From Homoserinibacter sp. GY 40078 (lineage in GTDB: Bacteria; Actinomycetota; Actinomycetes; Actinomycetales; Microbacteriaceae), in the NCBI RefSeq assembly GCF_008017545.1, contig NZ_VRTZ01000002.1, positions 372,001 to 436,000 of the forward strand: a stretch of DNA of 64,000 bases, read 5' to 3'. Both the position numbers and the translations under genes were made by a program. Within the stretch, counting starts at the first letter, position 1, and every line of letters starts with the position of its first letter. Below are positions 1-8,473 of this stretch, piece by piece. Under the pieces are notes generated by a model. It saw only the letters and a list, made by a program, of their open reading frames with translations, did not search any database and was not told the DNA's origin.

Positions 1-95
1 CCGAGCAGATCCGCCAGAATGCCGAGGCGGGATCGGGATGGCGGCCGGACGCCGACGAGGTCGCCGCGATCGAGGCGCTGTTCCCCGCATCCTGA
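1..95 (+). CDS. Aldo/keto reductase, C-terminal end only (partial)
   Basis: The window opens inside a plus-strand gene read from base 3 to a TGA at 93-95. The 30 residues visible include RQNAEAGSGW and EVAAIEALFP. This matches the usual C-terminal tail of aldo/keto reductases, where a short helix before the end carries a W and an 'E-x-x-x-I-x-x-L' pattern. No catalytic residue is visible, so the assignment rests on this tail alone. It converges on tspO with 20 bases between the two stop codons. Confidence 0.45.
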   Translation, partial: EQIRQNAEAGSGWRPDADEVAAIEALFPAS

Positions 96-115
96 GGCCC
101 AGCGGCCCGTGAGCC

Positions 116-658
116 TCAGCTCGCGTACGCGGCGATCGTCACATTGAGGCTGCCCGCGAACAGCAGCCACGCGGCGTACGGACACAGCAGCAGGCCGGCG
201 AGTCGACTGATCGGCCAGAAGCGCAGAATCGTGTACAGCACGGCGAGCAGCATCGCGATGAGGATCGCGAAGGCAAGCCAGAGCGCTGCGACACCCATCG
301 CCGGGTAGAGGGCGAAGAAAACGGGTGCCCAGGCGGCGTTTATGGCGAGCTGGACGCCGTACGCGAGGAGCGCCCCGCCGACCCGCTCCTGGGTGCGCTG
401 CCGCCAGACGAGCCACGCGGCGACCGCCATGAGCAGGTACAGCACGGTCCACACCGGCGCGAAGACGATGTCGGGCGGGGTCCACTGGGGCTTCTCCGCG
501 GTCGCGTACCACCCCGTCACGTGCGACACGGTCGCGAGCGCGCTGATCGAGCCGACCCCCACCGCGAGAACGATCGATCCGAGCAGGGCGAAGGTCGACA
601 CCCCCGGATGTGCGGCGCTGCGGATGTGCGCGCCCAGCGGCTCGCTCGCCTCGGTCAT
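116..658 (-). CDS. tspO: TspO/MBR family tryptophan-rich sensory protein
   Basis: A 180-residue membrane protein of the TspO/peripheral benzodiazepine receptor family, whose bacterial members bind porphyrins and act in stress or tetrapyrrole responses. It has five hydrophobic segments and the family signature in loop 1 and helix 2 (KPQWTPPDIVFAPVWT, then LYLLMAVAAWLVW). The ATG at 658 is chosen because the family starts just before helix 1 and a GGGGGTGG purine run lies upstream; the frame stays open further upstream, but that part is low-complexity read-through over the neighbouring gene. It is the last gene of the leftward series from the Lrp regulator, 94 bases after the oxidase stop, and may have its own promoter (TACCGT at about 684-689). 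The ligand is unknown. Confidence 0.9.
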   Translation of the reverse strand: MTEASEPLGAHIRSAAHPGVSTFALLGSIVLAVGVGSISALATVSHVTGWYATAEKPQWTPPDIVFAPVWTVLYLLMAVAAWLVWRQRTQERVGGALLAYGVQLAINAAWAPVFFALYPAMGVAALWLAFAILIAMLLAVLYTILRFWPISRLAGLLLCPYAAWLLFAGSLNVTIAAYAS

Positions 659-752
659 ACGCCACCACCCCCGAATCTCACGGTATCCGGACGCGGGTGT
701 CCCCACGCGGGGGTTGACGCGTCGACCGGGGCGTGGCAGCGGCCGGGCCTGG

Positions 753-2147
753 TCAGTGCCCGATGAGGGGCCCGAGTGCGCGCGCGACGAGCGATGGGCG
801 GCCGGTGAGGCCCTCCTCGGCATCCGCGACGCCCATCGCAGCGAGCCCGGCGTTCGCTCCGAGGAAGCGGAAGGGCTCGACCTCCCAGTCGGGGGATCGG
901 TGGCCCACCCAGGGCAGGCGCACGAGCTCGCTGTCGGTGCCGGAGAGAAGATCGGCGAGAGTGCGCCCGGCGAGGTTCGTAGTCGACAGACCGTCGCCGA
1001 CATAGCCTCCGGCCCACGCGATCCGGGTGCGGGGATCGAAGCGCACCCCGGCGTGCCAGTCGCGCGGCACTCCGAGCGGACCACCCCACCGGTGGGTGAC
1101 CTCGACGTCGCCGATCGCGGGGAACAGTTCCCCGAGGGTGCGGCGCAGATGGCTGAATACGCGCTCGACCCGGTCGTAGCCCGGACGGATCGCACTGCCG
1201 AAGTGGTAGCGCGCGCCTCGCCCCCCGAAGGCGAACCGGTCGTCGGCGGTGCGCTGTCCGTAGACCAGCAGGTGCCGGTAGTCGCTGAAGGTGCGTCCGT
1301 GCGGCACATCGATCTCGTCCCACACAGCGGCGGGCAGGGGTTCGGTCGCGATCATGAGCGAATAGAGCGGGAGGATCCGGCGGTGCGTCTGCGCGAGCCC
1401 CGCGCCGTACCCCTCCACGGCGAGCACGATGCGATCGCAGCTGACGACGCCACGATCGGTCTCCACCCGGCCCGGATCGACGCGGGTCACCGTCGTGCCC
1501 TCCGCGATCCGCACGCCGCGCGCCTCGACGGCGCGGGCGATCCCGCGCACCAGCTTGGCGGGGTGTACCCGGGCGCAGCTCGGATCGAAAACCGCCCCGG
1601 TCGCGCCGGCCGCGCGGACCGCGTCAGCATCCCACCACTCGAGCGGATCGACCCCGAAATCGGCGGCCTCGTCGACATCCGCCCGTCCCGCCCGCTCTTG
1701 CACGACCGAGCGGGTGTAGAGCACCGTGCCGCCACGCACATAGTCGCAGTCCACACCGGCCTCGGCGGCGGCGCGTCCGACTTCATCGACGGTGCCGATC
1801 ATGGCGCGTCGCATCGCGACGGCACCCTCGCGGCCGTGCGTGCGGGCGAGCGAGGAGGCGGACCGCGGGAACAGCGCGCTGCACCAGCCGCCGTTGCGCC
1901 CGGAGGCGCCGAACCCCGCGATCTCTTTCTCGATCACCAAGATGCGGGCGGTGGGTTCCCGTTGGGCGAGATACCAGGCCGTCCACAGGCCGGTGAGGCC
2001 CCCGCCCACGATGACGACGTCGGCATCCGTCGGACCGTCGAGGCTTGGACGCTGCGCCAGGTCGTCGCCGTCGGCGGCGACCGAGTCGTGCCAGTACGAG
2101 ATCTCGCGGTAGCCGCCGCCTGCCGGGGTGTTCAGAGTCGTGTCCAC
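753..2147 (-). CDS. FAD-dependent amine oxidase (DAO family, PuuB-like)
   Basis: A 464-residue flavoprotein of the D-amino-acid oxidase/glycine oxidase fold. The N-terminal Rossmann motif VVIVGGGLTGLWTAWYL (residues 44-60) binds FAD, followed by EKEIAGFGASGRNGGW, typical of gamma-glutamylputrescine oxidases and related amine oxidases. The GTG start overlaps the upstream transaminase by 16 bases, so the two are translationally coupled. With a transaminase, an aminoaldehyde dehydrogenase and an Lrp regulator beside it, oxidative deamination of putrescine or a derivative is the likely role. No gamma-glutamylputrescine synthetase (PuuA) is in the window, so the substrate could be the free polyamine or another amine. 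The fold call is firm and the substrate is inferred. Confidence 0.82.
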   Translation of the reverse strand: MDTTLNTPAGGGYREISYWHDSVAADGDDLAQRPSLDGPTDADVVIVGGGLTGLWTAWYLAQREPTARILVIEKEIAGFGASGRNGGWCSALFPRSASSLARTHGREGAVAMRRAMIGTVDEVGRAAAEAGVDCDYVRGGTVLYTRSVVQERAGRADVDEAADFGVDPLEWWDADAVRAAGATGAVFDPSCARVHPAKLVRGIARAVEARGVRIAEGTTVTRVDPGRVETDRGVVSCDRIVLAVEGYGAGLAQTHRRILPLYSLMIATEPLPAAVWDEIDVPHGRTFSDYRHLLVYGQRTADDRFAFGGRGARYHFGSAIRPGYDRVERVFSHLRRTLGELFPAIGDVEVTHRWGGPLGVPRDWHAGVRFDPRTRIAWAGGYVGDGLSTTNLAGRTLADLLSGTDSELVRLPWVGHRSPDWEVEPFRFLGANAGLAAMGVADAEEGLTGRPSLVARALGPLIGH

Positions 2148-3535
2148 GCCTCGGTCAGAACGCCGCGGAGGATCCCCTCGATCTCGTCGAACTCGGCAGG
2201 CCCGATCGTGAGCGGCGGCGCGAGCTGCACCACCGGATCGCCGCGGTCGTCGGCGCGGCAGTAGAGCCCCGCGTCGAACAGCGCCCTCGAGAGGAACCCG
2301 CGCAGCAGCCGCTCCGACTCGTCGTCGTCGAAGGTTTCGCGCGTGACCTTGTCTTTCACGAGCTCGATGCCGAAGAAGTACCCGTCGCCGCGCACATCAC
2401 CGACGATCGGAAGGTCGAGCAGACGCTCGAGCGCCGCGCGGAACACGGGGGAGTTCTGCTTGACGTGATCGACGAGCCCCTCCTCTTCGAAGATGGCGAG
2501 GTTCTCGAGCGCCACGGCCGACGAGACGGGATGCCCGCCGAAGGTGTACCCGTGGTAGAAGGCGGTCGTGCCGTGGCGGAAGGGCTCGTAGAGGCGATCG
2601 CTCACGATGCAGGCGCCGATCGGCGAGTATCCGCTCGTCATGCCCTTGGCGCACGTGATCATGTCGGGGCGGATGTCGTAGGTCGTCGAGGCGAACATGT
2701 CGCCGATGCGTCCGAACCCGGTGATCACCTCGTCGGCGACGAGAAGCACGTCGTACTTGTCGCAGATCTCACGGACCCGCTGGAAGTATCCGGGGGGCGG
2801 AGGGAAGCATCCGCCGGAGTTCTGAACAGGCTCGAGGAACACGGCCGCCACCGTCTCGGGGCCTTCGAAGAGGATCATCTCCTCGATGCGGTTGGCTGCC
2901 CAGCGCCCGAATCCCTCGAGCGACTCGCCCTCGTATCCGGCCTCGGCGGCACGGTAGAAGTTGGTGTTGGGGACGCGGAATCCGCCCGGCGTGATCGGCT
3001 CGAACATCTCCTTCATCGCCGGGATGCCGGTGATGGCGAGTGCGCCCTGCGGAGTGCCGTGGTACGCGACGTAGCGCGAGATCACCTTGTGCTTCGTGGG
3101 GCGCCCCTGGAGCTTCCAGTAGTACTTCGCGAGCTTGAAGGCCGTCTCGACAGCCTCCCCTCCGCCCGTCGTGAAGAACACGCGGTTGAGGTCGCCCGGC
3201 GCGTAATCGGCGAGTCGGTCGGCGAGCTCGATGGCTGCGGGGTGGGCGTAGGACCACAGGGGGAAGAAGGCGAGCTCCTCGGCCTGCTTCGCGGCCGTCT
3301 CGGCGAGACGACGACGTCCGTGCCCCGCGTTCACGACGAACAGCCCCGAGAGGCCGTCGAAGTAGCGCTTGCCGTGGGAGTCCCAGATGTGGTGACCCTC
3401 GCCCTTGACGATGATCGGAGCACCGTGCTCCTCGAGCACCGACTGGCGTGCGAAGTGCATCCAGAGGTGGTCCTTGGCCTTCTGCTGCAGCTCGGCGTCG
3501 GTCTGCGCGCTCAGGGCGTTGTCGGTCATGGTCAT
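2132..3535 (-). CDS. Class III PLP aminotransferase (putrescine/polyamine transaminase, SpuC-like)
   Basis: A 467-residue fold-type I class III transaminase. Visible features are GGGEAVETAFKLAK (PLP phosphate region, 124-137), VADEVITGFGR (267-276, with the Asp that binds the pyridine nitrogen) and CAKGMTSGYSPIG with the Schiff-base Lys297. The N-terminal HLWMHFARQS block is characteristic of omega-amino acid or putrescine:pyruvate transaminases rather than GABA:2-oxoglutarate enzymes. It starts 7 bases after the Lrp gene stop and overlaps the FAD oxidase, forming one operon. The likely reaction is amino transfer from putrescine or another diamine to pyruvate, giving an aminoaldehyde and alanine. 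The co-substrate is inferred from family resemblance. The first of two ATG codons is preferred because AGGTG lies about 10 bases upstream. Confidence 0.85.
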   Translation of the reverse strand: MTMTDNALSAQTDAELQQKAKDHLWMHFARQSVLEEHGAPIIVKGEGHHIWDSHGKRYFDGLSGLFVVNAGHGRRRLAETAAKQAEELAFFPLWSYAHPAAIELADRLADYAPGDLNRVFFTTGGGEAVETAFKLAKYYWKLQGRPTKHKVISRYVAYHGTPQGALAITGIPAMKEMFEPITPGGFRVPNTNFYRAAEAGYEGESLEGFGRWAANRIEEMILFEGPETVAAVFLEPVQNSGGCFPPPPGYFQRVREICDKYDVLLVADEVITGFGRIGDMFASTTYDIRPDMITCAKGMTSGYSPIGACIVSDRLYEPFRHGTTAFYHGYTFGGHPVSSAVALENLAIFEEEGLVDHVKQNSPVFRAALERLLDLPIVGDVRGDGYFFGIELVKDKVTRETFDDDESERLLRGFLSRALFDAGLYCRADDRGDPVVQLAPPLTIGPAEFDEIEGILRGVLTEAWTRL

Positions 3536-3542
3536 GGTGCGA

Positions 3543-4010
3543 TCACCTGGTTCCCCAGTTGTAGAGCTGCTTGTGCAGCTTGAGATAGACGAAGGTCTCG
3601 GTGGACTGCACGCCCTCGATGGTGCGGACGCGCTCGTTGAGCAGCTCGATCAGGTCGTCGTCGTTCTCGCAGACGACTTCGGCGAGCAGGTCGAAGCTGC
3701 CGGCGGTGAGCACCACGTAGTCGACCTCGGGGATCTCGCCCAATCGCTCGGCGACCGCTCGGCTGTCGCCGGTCACGCGCACGCCCACCATGGCCTGCCG
3801 GAAGAATCCGAGCTGCATCGGATCCGTCACCGCGACGACCTGCATGACCCCGGCCTCGGTGAGCTTCTGCACACGCTGGCGCACAGCGGCCTCCGAGAGG
3901 CCCACGGCCTTGCCGATCTCGGCGTACGACCGTCGACCGTCCGCCTGCAGCTGCTCGATGATCGCCTTCGACACGTCGTCGAGCACGGGCGGGCGGCTGC
4001 GCGGGGTCAT
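3543..4010 (-). CDS. Lrp/AsnC family transcriptional regulator
   Basis: A 155-residue regulator with an N-terminal helix-turn-helix (residues 9-55, SYAEIGKAVGLSEAAVRQRVQ) and a C-terminal RAM effector-binding domain ending in TFVYLKLHKQLYNWGTR. The ATG at 4010 is chosen because it places the HTH at the usual distance from the N-terminus; an in-frame upstream start would add 17 unconserved residues. It is first in a leftward operon with the transaminase and oxidase and divergent from the aldehyde dehydrogenase. A perfect 8-bp-arm palindrome lies in the shared 114-base gap (see 4086-4109), so it probably controls both directions. The inducer is plausibly an amine, amino acid or alanine. Confidence 0.92.
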   Translation of the reverse strand: MTPRSRPPVLDDVSKAIIEQLQADGRRSYAEIGKAVGLSEAAVRQRVQKLTEAGVMQVVAVTDPMQLGFFRQAMVGVRVTGDSRAVAERLGEIPEVDYVVLTAGSFDLLAEVVCENDDDLIELLNERVRTIEGVQSTETFVYLKLHKQLYNWGTR

Positions 4011-4085
4011 GCGCCCGATTCTCTCATCCGACACCCACTCCGACAAGCGAATCCGCAACATCAGGCGTCACTTGCGACGGAATCA

Positions 4086-4109
4086 GCAGTTCCGTGGTGC
4101 TGGAACTGC
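4086..4109. promoter_or_regulatory. Perfect 24-bp palindrome, candidate Lrp operator
   Basis: GCAGTTCC and GGAACTGC form 8-bp perfect arms around an 8-base spacer in the lrp/aldehyde-dehydrogenase intergenic region. The right arm ends 3 bases before the -10-like hexamer of the dehydrogenase, a place where bound protein would block or recruit RNA polymerase. Binding by the adjacent Lrp protein is inferred. Confidence 0.6.
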
Positions 4110-4112
4110 GAT

Positions 4113-4118
4113 TAGGGT
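4113..4118 (+). promoter_or_regulatory. -10 element, leaderless start of aldehyde dehydrogenase
   Basis: TAGGGT lies 6 bases before the ATG at 4125, which puts the expected transcription start at or next to the A of the ATG. No Shine-Dalgarno sequence is seen. This favours ATG 4125 over the in-frame GTG at 4119. Confidence 0.55.
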
Positions 4119-4124
4119 GTGGGC

Positions 4125-5561
4125 ATGGCCGATCGGATCCTGCGCAACTTCATCAATGGCGAATATGTCGATGCCCGCGGCGACGACAGTTTCGCGGTCA
4201 TCGACCCCGCGACCGAGCAGAGCTATGCGAGCTCGCCGGTGTCGGGTCAGGCGGACGTCGACGCCGCGTTCGCGGCCGCGGCGACGGCCTTCGAGACCTG
4301 GGGGGAGTCGACCCCCGCCGAGAGGCAGCTCGCTCTCTTCCGGATCGCGGACCGCATGGAGGAGCGCGCCGAGGAGTTCGCCGACCTCGAGTCGCAGGAC
4401 ACCGGCAAGCCCCGTGCGAGCCTCGTCGACGACGAGATCATGCTCTCGGTCGACCAGATCCGCTTCTTCGCCGGAGCTGCTCGGAACCTCGAGGGGCGCG
4501 CCACTGCGGAGTACATGAAGGACCACACGAGCTCCATCCGTCGCGAGCCGATCGGCGTCGTCGGGCAGGTGACCCCCTGGAACTACCCCCTCAACATGGC
4601 CGTGTGGAAGTTCGCCCCGGCCATCGCTGCGGGCAACACGAGCGTGCTGAAGCCCTCCGACACGACGCCCCAGTCGACCCTGCTGCTCGCCGAGATCGCT
4701 GCGGAGTTCCTCCCGGCGGGCGTGCTCAACGTCATCACCGGCGACCGGACGACCGGCGCGAAGATGATCGAGCACCGAACCCCGCAGATGGTGTCCATCA
4801 CCGGATCCGTGCGGGCAGGCATGGAGGTCGCGCGCGCCGCGTCGTCCGACCTCAAGCGCGTCCACCTGGAGCTCGGCGGCAAGGCGCCCGTCATCGTCTT
4901 CCCGGATGCCGACATGGCGGCGGCTGCGGAGGGCATCGCGACGGCCGGCTATTTCAACGCCGGGCAGGACTGCACGGCGGCGACCCGCGTTCTCGTGCAT
5001 CGTGACGCGCACGACGACTTCCTCGCCGCGCTGTCCGCATGGGTTCGCGAGAACGTGTCGACGGGCGACCCCCACGACCCGGACACCTTCTACGGGCCGG
5101 TCAACAACCAGAACCAGCTCGATCGCGTGCTGGGCATGCTCGGTGCTCTTCCCTCCCACGCCGAGGTGGTCGCGGGCGGTGGACGCAAGGAGGGGAACGG
5201 CTACTACATCGAGCCGACGATCGTCGACGCGCTCCGCCAGGACGACGACGCGATCCAGACGGAGATCTTCGGTCCCGTGATCACCGTGCAGACCTTCGCC
5301 GACGAGGCCGAAGCGCTCGCGTGGGCGAACGGGGTGCAATACGGCCTGTCATCGAGCGTGTGGACGTCGGATCACGGGCGGGCCATGCGGTTCGCGAAGC
5401 GCCTCGACTTCGGGTGCGTGTGGATCAACACGCACATCCCGCTCGTGGCCGAGATGCCCCACGGAGGCTTCAAGCACTCCGGGTACGGCAAGGATCTCTC
5501 GATGTACGGCTTCGAGGACTACACGCGCGTGAAGCACGTCATGAGCTACATCGGAGCGTGA
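4125..5561 (+). CDS. Aldehyde dehydrogenase, probably gamma-aminobutyraldehyde dehydrogenase
   Basis: A 478-residue NAD(P)-dependent aldehyde dehydrogenase. The catalytic set is present: Asn153 in TPWNYPLN, Glu249 in HLELGGKAP, and the nucleophile Cys283 in AGQDCTAATR. The NAYQDCTA-like cysteine context and the ending GYGKDLSMYGFEDYTRVKHV resemble gamma-aminobutyraldehyde (PuuC/YdcW-type) dehydrogenases. Divergent linkage to an Lrp regulator and the transaminase/oxidase pair supports oxidation of 4-aminobutanal to GABA, which the two GabT enzymes near 30.5-34.8 kb could use. Succinate semialdehyde is a possible second substrate, since no separate gabD is present. The ATG at 4125 fits the leaderless pattern seen across the window. 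Confidence 0.85.
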   Translation: MADRILRNFINGEYVDARGDDSFAVIDPATEQSYASSPVSGQADVDAAFAAAATAFETWGESTPAERQLALFRIADRMEERAEEFADLESQDTGKPRASLVDDEIMLSVDQIRFFAGAARNLEGRATAEYMKDHTSSIRREPIGVVGQVTPWNYPLNMAVWKFAPAIAAGNTSVLKPSDTTPQSTLLLAEIAAEFLPAGVLNVITGDRTTGAKMIEHRTPQMVSITGSVRAGMEVARAASSDLKRVHLELGGKAPVIVFPDADMAAAAEGIATAGYFNAGQDCTAATRVLVHRDAHDDFLAALSAWVRENVSTGDPHDPDTFYGPVNNQNQLDRVLGMLGALPSHAEVVAGGGRKEGNGYYIEPTIVDALRQDDDAIQTEIFGPVITVQTFADEAEALAWANGVQYGLSSSVWTSDHGRAMRFAKRLDFGCVWINTHIPLVAEMPHGGFKHSGYGKDLSMYGFEDYTRVKHVMSYIGA

Positions 5562-5654
5562 CGGACGGTTCCTCCACAACCCACCCCCTCGGGGGATGGG
5601 GCTCCCCGCAACGACAGGCGAGAATGGGAGGATCGGGAGGGGGGTGAGCCGCGC

Positions 5655-6188
5655 GTGCACGATGACATGGACGACACGGTTCCTCAAGCCGTGCGTGAGC
5701 GCATCGCGCGCACGACGGTTGACGCCGAGGACGTTGACGTCGTCCTGGGCGACACCGTTGCGCGTCCGGGCAGTCGACCCTCGTCACCGGTATCGGTGGA
5801 GCCGCCTCCCGTTCCCGCGGCGCTGCTCCCGCATCACCGGATCCGCATCGGCGACGGCGCGCCCGTCGAGCTCGACCGTCCGATCCACATCGGGCGCCGC
5901 CCCACCGGCGCGCGTGTGCCACAGCCTGTGCCTCCGCGCCTCCTCGAGGTCGAGAGTCCGGCGGGTGGCATCTCTGCGACGCACCTCGAACTGCGCGAAC
6001 TGGGCGGAACGGTCGTCGCGACCGACATGCGCACCTTGAACGGCAGCGAGGTCCGCGTCCCCGGTTCGCCGGTGCGCGCACTCGGACGCGGCGAGTCGGT
6101 GGTCGTCACCCCCGGCACGCGGATCGATCTCGGTGAGGGTGTCGTCATCGAAGTGCTCACACCGGGGCGACCGGGAGGTGCGCGATGA
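5655..6188 (+). CDS. FHA domain protein, first gene of the kinase/phosphatase envelope locus
   Basis: A 177-residue protein with a disordered acidic N-terminal third (residues 1-55) and a C-terminal forkhead-associated domain (about 58-172). FHA domains bind phosphothreonine peptides. Landmarks are IHIGRRP (strand 3), SATHLELRELGG in place of the usual S-x-x-H-x-x, and DMRTLNGSEV for the N-G turn. A strong purine run (GGGAGGGGGG) ends about 11 bases before the GTG start. Its stop overlaps the phosphatase start (ATGA). It is first of nine same-strand genes and probably reads a mark made by the kinase three genes on. Ligand and partner are inferred from context. Confidence 0.75.
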   Translation: MHDDMDDTVPQAVRERIARTTVDAEDVDVVLGDTVARPGSRPSSPVSVEPPPVPAALLPHHRIRIGDGAPVELDRPIHIGRRPTGARVPQPVPPRLLEVESPAGGISATHLELRELGGTVVATDMRTLNGSEVRVPGSPVRALGRGESVVVTPGTRIDLGEGVVIEVLTPGRPGGAR

Positions 6189-7018
6189 CGCGACACGGAG
6201 TCGATGCCGCACGCCAGTCGTTCCCCGTGCCAGGGCGGCCCGGCGAGGTCGTCGCGCTCGGCTGGGCGGCCGCGACCGATGTCGGACGGCGACGCCAGAC
6301 CAACGAAGACAGCCTCGTCGTGGTGCCTCCCGTCTTCGCAGTTGCCGACGGCATGGGCGGGCACACCGCGGGCGACCGGGCGAGCGCCGCCGCAGCGGAG
6401 CGGCTGTCTGCTCTCGGGGATCGCGACGACATCGATTCCGAGGTCGTGATCGGTGCGTTGCGCCAAGCGGCGCACGACATCGACGAGCTCGCCGAGCTGC
6501 TGCCCCTCGGTGCGGGCACGACGGTCACGGGTGCGGTACTGGAGCTCGCCGGAGGACCCCCGAGGTTCCTGGTCTTCAACGTCGGCGACAGCCGTGTGTA
6601 CGGGTTCGAGGGTAACGAGCTCATCCAGATCACTCACGATCATTCGGTGGTGCAGGAGCTCGTCGATGCGGGGCTGATCGACGCGCAGGATGCCGAGGCG
6701 CATCCGGAGTCGAACGTCGTCACTCGCGCTCTCGGGTTCCGTGAGGATCCGCAGCCCGATTTCTGGGAGATCCCGCTTCGCGCCGGCATGCGCCTGCTTC
6801 TGTGCTCCGACGGGCTCACCAAGGAGCTGTCGGCTTCACGCATCCACCTGCACCTCGCGGCGCGTCTCTCGCCGGCCGAGACGGCCGGAGCGCTCGTCGA
6901 CGCAGCTCTTGCCGCAGGGGGGCGCGACAACGTCACGGTCATCGTCCTGGACGTGCTCGACGCACCCGCACACGTGTCGGCACCGCATGCCGACGACGCC
7001 GCCGGGGCGAGGGGGTGA
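6185..7018 (+). CDS. PP2C (PPM) family Ser/Thr phosphatase
   Basis: A 277-residue cytoplasmic metal-dependent protein phosphatase. It shows the ordered PPM motifs RRQTNEDSL (residues 36-43), ADGMGGHTAGD (54-64, metal-binding Asp55), FNVGDSRVYGF, CSDGLTKEL and GGRDNVTVIVLD near the C-terminus. This is the standard catalytic core with no membrane segment or extra domain. Translation is coupled to the FHA gene by a 4-base overlap, and the kinase starts 2 bases after its stop. This kinase-phosphatase pairing is the actinobacterial PknB/PstP logic, but here it sits in a surface-protein locus rather than beside the rodA/pbpA cell-division genes. It presumably erases the phosphorylation that the two FHA proteins read. 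Confidence 0.92.
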   Translation: MTRHGVDAARQSFPVPGRPGEVVALGWAAATDVGRRRQTNEDSLVVVPPVFAVADGMGGHTAGDRASAAAAERLSALGDRDDIDSEVVIGALRQAAHDIDELAELLPLGAGTTVTGAVLELAGGPPRFLVFNVGDSRVYGFEGNELIQITHDHSVVQELVDAGLIDAQDAEAHPESNVVTRALGFREDPQPDFWEIPLRAGMRLLLCSDGLTKELSASRIHLHLAARLSPAETAGALVDAALAAGGRDNVTVIVLDVLDAPAHVSAPHADDAAGARG

Positions 7019-7020
7019 CC

Positions 7021-8472
7021 ATGGCGCGACGACTTCCCTCCCAGCCGCCCGTCCTGCCCGGGTTCTCCTACGTCCACGTGCTCGGTTCCGGCGGCTTCGC
7101 CGACGTCTTCCTGTACGAGCAGAACATGCCGCGTCGCCAGGTGGCGGTGAAGGTCATGCTGAGCGAGGTCGTCAACGACCAGGTTCGGCAGATGTTCCAG
7201 GCAGAGGCCAACCTCATGGCCCAGCTGAGCGCACACCCGTCGATCCTTACGGTGTATCAAGCGAGCGTCTCGAGCGATGGCCGCCCCTATCTCGTCATGG
7301 AGCTCTGCTCGGCCGCGCTCTCTGAGCGTTACCGACGCGAGCCGCTGCCCGTCGCGGAGGTCCTCCGGATCGCGGTCAAGATCGGCTCGGCCATCGAGAC
7401 CGCGCACCGTGCCGGTGTGCTGCACCGCGACATCAAGCCTTCGAACATCCTCCTGACGGCATATGGGCATCCCGTGCTCTCGGACTTCGGCATCGCGTCG
7501 ACCCTCACGGCGCAGCGCGAGCAGGATTCCGTGGGCCTGTCGATTCCGTGGTCGGCACCCGAGGTGCTGCTCGACGAGACGCCCGGCACCATCGCCTCGG
7601 AGGTCTGGTCGCTCGGGGCGACGGTGTACTCGCTGCTGGCTGGGCGCTCGCCGTTCGAGATCCCGGGCGGATCGAACTCCTCGTCCGATCTCATGGCACG
7701 GATCGGGAAGGCGCGGCCGCAGTCGATCGGGCGCCCGGATGTGCCCGCGAGCCTCGAGGCGCTGCTGCGGCGCTCGATGGCTCGGCGCGCCGATCAGCGA
7801 CCCGGAAGCGCGCTCGAGTTCGTGCGGGAGCTGCAGCTCGTGGAGGCAGAGCTCGGCATCCCGCAGACCTCGGCCGAGATCGTCATGGAGGAGTGGGCGC
7901 TCGGCACCGTGGCCGACGATGAGGACCGCACTCGTTTGCGTCCGGTCGCCACCGGCTCGGCACCCCCGCGATCGGGCGGCCGTCGCCGACGTACTCCGGC
8001 GCGGGCCCAAGCGGCGTATGCACCGGTCGGCACCGTCCGCGAGCCGAGTGCGCCGGCATCCGGGCCGTTCTCGAAGTCGCGACCCGCGGAGGCGGGGCCG
8101 CGCGCGCGGGGAGTGGCATGGGTGCTCGCCGCGGCCGCACTCCTCGTGACAGGACTCGGTGCGACCGCACTCGTCGTGCTGCTGCGCACGTTGGGCAGCG
8201 ACGTCCCCGTCGTGAGTGACATCGATGCCCGACTCGACTCCGGCGGGCGTATCGAGTTCAGCTGGCGGGATCCCGGCCTCTCGGAAGGCGATCGGTACCA
8301 GGTGCAGGTCGTCGACGAGGGCGTCGCCGCGACCCCGACCCTGCAGGAGTCGGCGGTCTTCGTGGTCGACGCCGACCCGGGCGACACCGTCTGTGTGACG
8401 GTGGCCGTGAACCGGGAGGGGGCGACCGGCGCCTCGAGCTCCGAGAAGTGCGTGGAAGCGGCCGAGGGCTGA
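7021..8472 (+). CDS. Transmembrane Ser/Thr protein kinase with Fn3-like ectodomain
   Basis: A 483-residue Hanks-type kinase. The kinase domain (about 14-275) has the Gly-rich loop LGSGGFADVF, Lys44 in VAVKVM, HRDIKPSN (135-142, catalytic Asp137) and DFG at 155-157. The activation segment reads GLSIPWSAPEV, without the GT-x-x-Y/F element usual in PknB-type kinases, and the segment usually written SDVYSLG is SEVWSLG, so this is a divergent subfamily. A low-complexity Arg/Pro linker leads to one transmembrane helix (364-390) and an outer domain of about 90 residues resembling a fibronectin type III fold, not PASTA repeats. The ATG at 7021 is chosen because it precedes the kinase fold directly. 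It lies between the phosphatase and the giant repeat protein. Confidence 0.88.
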   Translation: MARRLPSQPPVLPGFSYVHVLGSGGFADVFLYEQNMPRRQVAVKVMLSEVVNDQVRQMFQAEANLMAQLSAHPSILTVYQASVSSDGRPYLVMELCSAALSERYRREPLPVAEVLRIAVKIGSAIETAHRAGVLHRDIKPSNILLTAYGHPVLSDFGIASTLTAQREQDSVGLSIPWSAPEVLLDETPGTIASEVWSLGATVYSLLAGRSPFEIPGGSNSSSDLMARIGKARPQSIGRPDVPASLEALLRRSMARRADQRPGSALEFVRELQLVEAELGIPQTSAEIVMEEWALGTVADDEDRTRLRPVATGSAPPRSGGRRRRTPARAQAAYAPVGTVREPSAPASGPFSKSRPAEAGPRARGVAWVLAAAALLVTGLGATALVVLLRTLGSDVPVVSDIDARLDSGGRIEFSWRDPGLSEGDRYQVQVVDEGVAATPTLQESAVFVVDADPGDTVCVTVAVNREGATGASSSEKCVEAAEG

Positions 8473-8473
8473 T

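Noticed and set aside
701-712. CCCC-ACGC-GGGG hairpin between tspO and the oxidase as a terminator
   Set aside because: A 4-bp stem alone in GC-rich DNA is expected by chance.
342-2264. Long plus-strand open frame across tspO and the FAD oxidase
   Set aside because: It is antisense to two clearly recognisable proteins and has no motif; long antisense frames are expected at this GC content.
5562-5654. Short C-run/G-run hairpins after the aldehyde dehydrogenase as a terminator
   Set aside because: Stems are only 4-5 bp with 2-base loops when fully paired, and no T-run follows; too weak to call.
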